Assembly: GCA_026182355.1 (NCBI GenBank)
Contig: JAPFBL010000034.1
Coordinates: 2,550,501 to 2,614,500 of the forward strand
Length of the DNA stretch: 64,000 bases
From: Hermatobates lingyangjiaoensis
Taxonomy: Eukaryota > Arthropoda > Insecta > Hemiptera > Hermatobatidae
Reading direction: 5' to 3'
How positions within the stretch are numbered: the stretch's first letter is position 1; each line of letters begins with the position of its first letter. The notes under the pieces are model-generated. The model searched no databases and was not told where the DNA came from. It saw only the letters and a program-made list of their open reading frames with translations. Below, one piece after another: positions 56,850 to 64,000 of this stretch. A program made the position numbers and the translations under genes.

Positions 56850-57045
56850 ATATATATATGTATATTGATAAAAGTATCGACCGTGGAATACAAACAAACC
56901 TAATGTTTATCGGGACTCGGTCAGTTCTTCCGTCTATGAAAAGGGTTTTAAATAAAGACCAAAACGTTAGCAAAGAAAGTTTAATTTTAACCTGAAGAAC
57001 TAACGGAATCCCGATAAACTTTAGTTTTGTATATATATATAAATG
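56850..57045. mobile_element. PLE terminal foldback related to the 28.3-kb PLE end
   Basis: (TA)-rich sequence followed by tgataaaagtatcgaccgtg is the same junction as at 28303. The left arm (minus) and right arm (plus, CUGAAGAACUAACGG then cccgataaac) are inverted partners. Between them, ctatgaaaagggttttaaat then aaagaccaaaacgttagc is the decayed hammerhead-like part (GAAA changed to CAAA/AAAA). It ends in (TA)n at 57031-57042. Confidence 0.65.
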
Positions 57046-57059
57046 GTCAAACCACCCCA

Positions 57060-57145
57060 TAAGGAATGGGGGAAAAAAAACGAAAAGCAGTTGGGTTTTT
57101 GATTCTAACGAAGACCGCTTGGTGGAGCTGAAAGGTTTTCGTCTG
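57060..57145 (+). repeat. Family A PLE scrap, degenerate hammerhead
   Basis: cagttgggtttttgattcta then acgaagaccgcttgg and gctgaaagg follow family A. The core reads CUAACGA (57105-57111) and GAAA (57130-57133); stem II is lost. It directly follows (TA)n. Confidence 0.6.
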
Positions 57146-57184
57146 TTCAGAATATCGACTATAAGCATTGAATATAAATTCACA

Positions 57185-57730
57185 GAAACTCTGAAAAATT
57201 TAAAACCTATTCCTGAACCACAGGAAGAAATGCTGCTAAGACCATTCGCCTGAATACGACTTAGTTACAAGTACAGAATGTGGTCTATTTTTTTTTTTGC
57301 TACCCTGAATTCGAATACTTTTATTTGTCATATAAAATTTTATGAACTTAGAATGCAATGTTTGATATCAAATAAAGGATAAAGAAATAATCAAGCTTAA
57401 GTAGAAAGCTAGAAAAATAATTAATTAAAACAGAGTATCCAGCTAATTTTTAAACAAGTGAATATAATAATTTTTATTTTGATGTATTTCAAACACTAAT
57501 CCCCGTAGTTTTTTCTTCCTCTTTAAATGATTTAAAGTCACTCTAATCTCTTCCTGACACTGACGTGGGTGCAGATGCTTTGGGTCTATGATTTCCCTAT
57601 AGATCTCTGTCCCACTAATTCGCCTGCTATTTTACTATATTACTTGATTTTCCATTGCTTTCTTTTTCTCCATGATAAAATAATTTTACCTTATATATTT
57701 GCAATTATATTTAGTTATTTTTATACACAC
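57185..57730. other. AT-rich DNA, no gene seen
   Basis: Nothing recognised. Confidence 0.5.
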
Positions 57731-57732
57731 TA

Positions 57733-59020
57733 TGAGGGCGGATTGATAAGTCAGTAACTTTTTGAATTTCCCGCGCAGTTACTCCAAATGCAACAGTGCT
57801 GCCGTCATCTGTAGTCTAATAGTGGACAACTATCTAATTATGAGCCAGCTACTACGTGCAGTCGGTGTTTGATAGTCATTCAAAAGCAGACAACCTCGTG
57901 TATTTTTACGAAAATGGAAAAAAGTGAATTTCGTGTGCTGATTAAGCATTACTTTTTATGTAAAAAATCCATCACTGAAACTAAGAAAAAACTTGATAAA
58001 TACTACGTGAACACGGCAACATCAATTTCAATGGTTAAGCAGTGGTTTACAGAGTTCCTTGTGGTCGTATCACCACTAGTGACGCCGAACGTTCAGGTCG
58101 ACCAAAAGAAGTGATCACGCCGGAAATCGTCAATAAAATCCATAAAATGATATTGGATGATCGCAGAATGAAAGTGTTTTGAGTTGTATCATGCTGTAGG
58201 CATCTGGTAACATCATATTTTACACGAATATTTGGACATGAAAAAACTCTCCGCGAGATGGGTGCCACGATTGCTCACACTTGACCATAAGAGCAATCGT
58301 GTGGCCACTTCAAAAGAGTGTTTAGCGATGTTCAGCCGTAATCCGGACAAATTTTTGCGCCGTTTTGTTACTGTGGACGAAACATGGATCCATCACAACA
58401 CGCCAGAGACCAAGGAACAATCGAAACAGTGGGTTGCTGTGGGCGAACGTGGACCAAAGAAAACCAAACAGAGTCTGTCAGCCAACAAGGTCATGGCCAC
58501 AGTTTTTTGGGATGCACGTGGTGACATTCACATTGATTACCTCGTGAAAGGTAAAACAATCACCTTCGAATATTATTGAAAGCTTTTGAAAAGATCTGAC
58601 GTTGATTTGAAGCAATAACAGCTGCATTTGGCAAAGAAGAAAGTACTGTTGCATCAAGACAATGTACGTGTGCACACTTGTCTAGTCACGATGGCCAAAA
58701 TCCACACATTGGGATACGAACTGCTACCCCATGCAGCATATTCTCCTGATTTAGCCCCCTGCGACTATTTTCTGTTTCCAAACCTAAAAAAAATGGCTGG
58801 GTGGTAAGAGATTTGAGTCGAATGAACAAGTCATTACCGAAACAAATCCGTATTTTGAGAGCTTTGAGAAAACTTATTATTTGGAGAGAATAAAAAAATT
58901 AGAAAAACGCTGGACTAAATGTATCGAGCTAAAAGGTGACTATGTAGAAAAATAAAATGTTTCTTTGCCGAAAAAATTTTCTTTTAATCAAAACGTCACG
59001 GACTCATCAAACCGCCCTCG
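57733..59020 (+). mobile_element. mariner transposon, full length (1288 bp), inactive
   Basis: Terminal inverted repeats of about 26 bp (tgagggcggattgataagtc at the left; the right end reads as its complement with about five differences) are flanked by TA (57731-57732 and 59021-59022). Length is that of a complete mariner. The encoded transposase is broken. This family is distinct from the element at 43994 by both its ends and its protein. Confidence 0.93.
57914..58955 (+). pseudogene. mariner transposase (DD34D), frameshifted
   Basis: Starts at ATG 57914 with MEKSEFRVLIKHYFL and a helix-turn-helix region through VNTATSISMVKQWFTEF (to about 58060). The frame is then lost; the catalytic part is open from 58232: WVPRLLTLDHKSNRV, FVTVDETWIHHNTPETK (first Asp), VMATVFWDARGDIHIDYL. 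A TGA (58577-58579) and a TAA follow in frame, then LLHQDNVRVHT (second Asp) and YSPDLAPCDYFLFPNLKK (third Asp), 34 residues apart. A last frame change leads to RWTKCIELKGDYVEK and the stop at 58955. All three catalytic Asp codons survive, but stops and frameshifts preclude a working enzyme. Confidence 0.92.
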
Positions 59021-59024
59021 TACT

Positions 59025-60175
59025 ATGTGTGTTCATAACAACGATCGTTAATATTAAATCGCTTTGCATGCATATTTCACTTAATTTGTAATGAGCCATC
59101 ATTTTATGTACGGAGATTAATATAAAATATGTAATTGATGAAATTTTTGATTCTTGACAGTAGTATATTCCAAGGAAAAATCTTTATGATGTTCCTTTCC
59201 AAGATAGTTTCTTTTTCACTAGAGTATCAGTCTAAATCGTTAATTATTCCTGGAGTTTCTATATATACTCCTTGCCTTATATAAATGTGTAATATGTTCA
59301 TTTATCTCAAAGTATAAGGAAATAAATAAAAAATATTTCTTCCATTTACTAAAATACGTATAAAATTTAATAAGCTATGTATCTTTTATGCGACTTACCA
59401 TCAGGTTGTATTGTGTAATAATATTATGATGCACCTATGTTTTTATGACCTTCAATAACTTTATTTTTAAACACCAAGCACTCTGTAAACTATTATATTG
59501 ATCAAGTTGTCATATTTGTTCAGGTCATATCATATTGAATGTACGATTGAACTTTTTTTCAGACATAAAAATGATCTGTACCATAAATGATACTGATGTG
59601 ACCTGAGAAATGCATTCTGATGGATTGACATGAAGACTTACTCTTCACGACGTTTTTTCGTGTTTTTCTAAAGCATGAGTCATCAAAATTCTCTATAACT
59701 TGATTAACGACACTCAAAGCATTGAGTCACTTTTATGGTCTTACCTAAGTTACATATGAGCTGTTAATGACAGTTGTGTACAATTTCTGTACGCGTAATT
59801 GTAAACATCAAAGCTATGTATGTTTTATAAATGTTATAAAGATCTAAATTAATTTTATTTTTGTTCTAACTAATACTAAGTCATCAACAAATGGGAAGAG
59901 GGAAACGATTTAATAGTAGTCTTAAGATCTGCCTTATGTGAGCTACCAAGAGTAGGAGAGGGAAACCTGCCAACTTCTAAAACACTCTGGTTCAAAGATC
60001 ATCCTGATAAATAATACATTACCTATTATGACTGGTCCTGTACCTAATGATTATGGAGTTACAAAGCAGAAGCTTCTTTAGTGATCGTATGGAAAATGGG
60101 TTACTTCATTATGCAGGAAAAGGGTAAGGTTATTTACTATGGCTGAGATGTGTCTAAAGGGATAGTGGTGTCATT
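59025..60175. other. AT-rich DNA, no gene seen
   Basis: Nothing recognised. Confidence 0.5.
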
Positions 60176-60179
60176 TAGG

Positions 60180-60420
60180 AAAGGGGCTCATGTACTTTGA
60201 TCACAGAAGAGCGGTCCACTGGTCCTTTGTGATCTTCTTGTCACCTCAAATCACTCTTAACCCAGCCCGGTTAAATTATCTCTCTTTGTCTAACCACCGT
60301 GTCAACAGTGTTCCCCACATTGTTGCTCTCTCCTAAACTGACTGTCGCCGTATTACAAACCCCTTACTTTGTGCTTTGTTATTAATTGATCACTTCATCC
60401 CGTTCTCTTAGATTGTTTAG
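60180..60420. promoter_or_regulatory. Island with TCF/Sox-like and Runx-like sites
   Basis: Unique, balanced sequence with CTTTGATC (60195-60202), CCTTTGTGATC (60224-60234), CTTTGTC (about 60285), AACCACC (about 60292) and CTTTGTT followed by ATTAATTGA (60374-60389). CTTTGWW is the core for TCF/LEF and Sox factors, and AACCAC for Runx. Density is suggestive but not tested statistically. Confidence 0.25.
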
Positions 60421-60424
60421 TCCC

Positions 60425-61155
60425 CTTTTTATGCTAAATTTACTTTCAATCAACAGAGTGTAAATTAACGTAAATATTTATTCTTCTTTGAGCAGATTTC
60501 CTTCTTACTTGTCTATCAGAAATATTAAAAATGAAATGTATTCATAAAAATATTTTGTTTTACATTTTAAATTTCTTAGATTATATCTTTTATAAATCAA
60601 AATATCTAAATTATATTTTCCTAATATAAATTCTTTATTGTCATACAGTATTAAAGCACTTGACGTTAATAATGAATGTTTTTAATTGCTATGTTGGGTA
60701 ATACCAAAAATATTTTATGTGTAATAACAAGTTACTTACCAATCTAAAAGCCTGGGTTTACAATACCTTATCAGTTTCTTTATTTTAGTTTCACACACTT
60801 AAGTATAGCACAATTTAAGATTCTTATTGAAGAAAATCCCATGGTTTGTCCTTTTATTTATAAAATGGTTTGAAATTAACAGATTTGTCATTCTTTCTAC
60901 TGAAGCACAGAAACGTTCTTTCCAAACACAATCTGTAATCTATTAATATCTATATTTTTTGCCAAACTGTTTCTAACGTTTTATAATATTTTAGAAACAC
61001 AGTTTGAAGCGTTCTTCAAAAAATAATTATTGTTATTTTATCTGAAAATTTCCTAGGATAAACTCTGAATAAGATGTACAGAATAAGTTCTGTACACATA
61101 TAACAATTTAATTTTTTTATTCCAATATTATTTCTCTAGTAATATTAAAAGTATT
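60425..61155. other. AT-rich DNA, no gene seen
   Basis: Nothing recognised. Confidence 0.5.
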
Positions 61156-61164
61156 ATTCTAAAT

Positions 61165-62148
61165 CAGGCCTTCTTAAACTGTGGGTCGTGACCCCATTGG
61201 GGTGGCGTCGCAAAATTCTGGGGTCGTGAGAGACTTTAATGTAAAATATTTAAATGCACGATGTTATAACATTTAGATGTGTATTTGTGCAGTCGCACCA
61301 CGGGAGTAGCACTTCATAAAAACAAAATTTAACGAAATGTCTGACAAAAATATCTTTGAATTTGCATTGTAACCCATGTTTTCGATGGTAACTATGTTAA
61401 ACTTCTTGAGAAGTGTGGTTTTTTTGCATTTAGTTCACTATGAAGACGAACATAGTAACCATTGAAATCATCTGTTTCAAAGCAAAAAAATATTTTTTTT
61501 TTCAGCCATATTTGACCATTAATTTCACTGTTACCCCCTTGAGTCACAGAATTGCGGGCAAACAAATATTGGAATACACGCCCACACGTGTAGCGAGTCA
61601 ATTATTAATGATCACCTGCCACTTAAAGCTCAAGAGAAATTTGCTCGAGCTTTAGAGTGACTCAAACTTAAAACTACAATTTCCAAAAATAGCCCTCGAT
61701 TGAATTCTGGATTTGAACTAGAACTGAATTTCCTAAAATCGCTGATATGGCGTTAAATGCTCTTCTGGCATTCAACACCACATATTTATGTGAAGTTACA
61801 TTCTCGGGTTTAACACATATTAAATCCCAATATCGTTCATCGCAAAAAAAAATATTGAAGAAGTCTTACGTCCAGCAGTGACAAACATTCCACCAAGATT
61901 TAATTTGTTATGCAATAAAAAACAGGCACATCCATCTCATAAATTTTTTCCTTTAATTTTAAAGGAAAAATACTTACCACTCAACGACTGCGTTCGAATA
62001 TATATTTTCATATGTATATGTATATTGTTACCTAATAAATAAATCATCAAAAATATTTATTTATCTTTCATTTATATTTATATGGGACCACCAGGAAACT
62101 TGCAATCGTAAATTGGGTCGTGAATGAAAAAAATTTTAAGAAGCCCTG
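61165..62148 (+). mobile_element. hAT transposon relic, internally deleted (984 bp)
   Basis: Ends caggccttcttaaa (61165) and its inverted partner tttaagaagccctg (to 62148) differ at one position. A perfect 8-bp target duplication, ttctaaat, flanks it (61157-61164 and 62149-62156), the hAT hallmark. The subterminal gtgggtcgtgacccc matches the gggtcgtga near the right end in inverted orientation. A transposase remnant lies near the 3' end. Full hAT elements are several kb, so most of the coding region has been deleted. Confidence 0.93.
61720..61945 (+). pseudogene. hAT transposase C-terminal dimerisation domain remnant
   Basis: The frame reads IADMALNALLAFNTTYLCEV, then TFSGLTHIKSQYRSS, matching the LLPF-x-TTYLCE-x-x-FS-x-L-x-x-IK-x-x-x-R block of the hAT C-terminal domain found in ZBED/SCAND3-like transposases. 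After a frame shift near the A-run at 61846, RPAVTNIPPRFNLLCNKKQA and HPSH follow. The catalytic upstream part is absent. Confidence 0.8.
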
Positions 62149-62154
62149 TTCTAA

Positions 62155-63555
62155 ATCAAAGCTAATAATCGTAGTTGGTAATATTGAAAGTATATAAAAA
62201 ATATGTACACCCAGAAAAGTTATCTATCTAAGAAAGACATTGTAAATCAGCTTATTTACTTTTGAATTGTTAGGTTTGTATAATTTTTGGTATCATTGTG
62301 AGTTTTTTTCAGAATATAAAAACTGATTGATTTTTTTTTGTTAGGTGGGAGGAACAATCAACTAATCTAATAAGAATTTTGAATTGAATGTATTTAGGTA
62401 TTTCAAATTCTGACCTTTTGACACTTTTATAGTTTTTATCTCCATTCTTTATAAGCCAGTTGGTCAGGGAGCCTCTGTTACTCTCAAACAATATTATTAT
62501 TATCAACTTTAGGTTGTGAAACAACTGCATAATGGATTCTGCCAAACTTCTTTTTTGCGAGTGCCATTCTATTAGACTAAACTCCTCAAAACCACCCTTC
62601 TCATAAGGTGTCTGTCTCCCAGGTATACTTTGGTCTTCATTCAGATATACACTGTTTGTTCATTGGATGTTTTATAAAATTCATAAAATTGATATTTCAT
62701 CCTGTGATTAGATGCATTTGCTTTAAGCTGCTCCCAGAGATGATTTCAGCCTTTTTCGTTATTTTTGTTTACAGTTTATATTTCGGAAGCAATCTTCATA
62801 CAGTAAAGTTTATCCCACATTATGGAACTGCTGGGCGATTCTGTTGTTATCTGAAACTCTCGAGTACTCGATTGTTCTACTCACGATAGATGTCAACTCT
62901 CTATTTACATCATAAACATGATGAAAATGAAATCTTTTGGTGCAGTAGTCTTTTATCGCATTCATCATACATCAACATTCCTGTTTATATTGTTGATAAT
63001 GTTCTGAAACATAACATATTTTAGTTTTGTAGTGAATTTGGTCATCAAATGTTGGTGAATTTTTGTCAGATCAAATATATAGCAAAAATAGAGAGAAAAT
63101 TCCTTCTTTAATAACTTATTTATACCTTCTTGAACAATGTTTCGCACCCAGTGTATTAATTCCTTCCGTTGTTCATCTTTGTTTTACTGACGTGTTCTTA
63201 ATTTGTAGCTGGCAGCTCACAGTTTAAAAGCTGTAGTCATTCTTTTAGATCTTTGCTACTCTGTTACTTTCGGCGATCATGCATTTCTCAACGCTGTAAA
63301 TTTTGTAGAAGTTAAAATTGACTCACAGACTATTGTTAGTATTTTTCGGTTCTCTTATTTTTTAAATTCATAATCTTTTTTCGTAAATTTGACCAAAACT
63401 TGTGAGATTGAAAGCCCATATTTGATCAATTAAATGTGTTTTTCTTTGTATATTGAAGTTTTTTTAAGTTTTAAATCCTATTTTAAGTGTAACATTAACT
63501 AAAATATATTGTACCCTGTGCAATAATCACTATTCTTCGACAAATGTTCCTTAAA
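62155..63555. other. AT-rich DNA, no gene seen
   Basis: Frames at 62608-62889 and others have AT-driven hydrophobic composition and no domain. Confidence 0.5.
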
Positions 63556-63560
63556 CAGTT

Positions 63561-63825
63561 AATTGAGCCGCTTATTTTGAAAGTGGCCTAATTCCATTTA
63601 TGTTAAAATCGAGATATTTAAGGGTTTGCGTTTTACAAAATTTAAAAATATTGTCATTTTATTTATCAACTAATTTTTGTTATAAAAATGCTTAGTAATT
63701 TTAAATAAATTTTGTACAATTTGCTGCAAAAGGTAAAGATAACGTAAAAATGTAATTATTTAAATAGCTAGCTAATTTTTTTTGGAAAATGGAATTAGGC
63801 CACTTTCAAAATAAACGGCTCAATT
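63561..63825. mobile_element. MITE with 39-bp terminal inverted repeats
   Basis: The left end, 63561-63599 (aattgagccgcttattttga then aagtggcctaattccattt), is the inverted complement of the right end, 63787-63825, with one mismatch. The 187-bp interior is AT-rich and non-coding. No clear target duplication: ttaa at 63559-63562 at the left is not matched at the right. The superfamily is unresolved. Confidence 0.8.
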
Positions 63826-64000
63826 TCGAATCTACTTCGCTTACAACTTCAAATGATCAGAAGGCTAGCACAAATGTACTGCTAAGTCATGAATGCAAAA
63901 GCTTGTGCATTTTAACGAGACATGTCCCCAAATATACTTTTCCAGTTATATACAGTAGCGAATGTTATAATTACATAGAGGTAACACATAGGTAGAACTG

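Overview
The window looks like intergenic or intronic DNA from an AT-rich animal genome. Evidence for an animal: tRNA-derived SINEs, two mariner transposons, a hAT relic, LINE fragments, Penelope-like retroelements (PLEs), long (TA)n tracts and two large tandem arrays. There are no bacterial-style operons and no complete host gene. The mix would fit an arthropod, possibly a chelicerate, but that is only a guess. The one host-gene hint is a possible spliced exon at 3453-3567; a second, weaker coding hint is at about 1168-1266.

Layout. 1-15 kb: AT-rich DNA with a SINE whose core is amplified into five 117-bp tandem units (1268-1887), two well-preserved SINEs with target-site duplications (5569-5890, 6575-6900), a SINE scrap (9628-9720), a GC-rich island (10.33-10.56 kb) and a LINE 3' end (11618-12163). 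15.1-17.5 kb: a nest of PLE terminal pieces separated by (TA)n, including an inverted repeat with arms of about 365 bp. 17.9-19.0 kb: 25 units of a 42-bp minisatellite. 19-28 kb: dispersed repeats and more PLE ends. 28.3-30.2 kb: a broken PLE with reverse transcriptase and GIY-YIG endonuclease, minus strand. 33.4-37.4 kb: about 50 units of a 77-bp satellite with GA tracts. 38-49 kb: SINEs, a 203-bp GC-rich duplication, a LINE RT fragment, an internally deleted mariner (43994-44908) and a foldback with two hammerhead-like motifs (47.1-47.3 kb). 51.6-52.25 kb: pure-pyrimidine tract. 54.5-57.1 kb: more PLE ends. 57733-59020: full-length but broken mariner. 61165-62148: hAT relic with a perfect 8-bp duplication. 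63561-63825: a MITE.

The most interesting theme is a set of at least eight different sequence families that each carry the hammerhead ribozyme (HHR) core, CUGANGA then stem II then GAAA, followed by a one- or two-pair stem III and a short stem I. Several preserve the whole fold (41606-41648, 27217-27259, 27289-27331, 15355-15397, 47131-47169, 47219-47257, 16335-16370). They sit in PLE terminal repeats, usually as inverted pairs, and most abut (TA)n at a fixed element terminus. Three modules continue into an alignable N-terminal peptide ending in YTNI. PLEs are known to carry minimal hammerheads. The diversity of families, the shared one-nucleotide offset before stem II, the foldback arrangement and the apparent (TA)n targeting are what deserve follow-up.

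Between the repeats, several short, less AT-rich, non-repetitive islands (4.44-4.74, 10.33-10.56, 24.11-24.35, 27.78-27.91, 30.79-31.08, 32.3-32.8, 41.34-41.53, 43.56-43.80, 45.18-45.42, 55.9-56.3, 60.18-60.42 kb) stand out. They could be regulatory elements or exons; conservation cannot be judged from one sequence.
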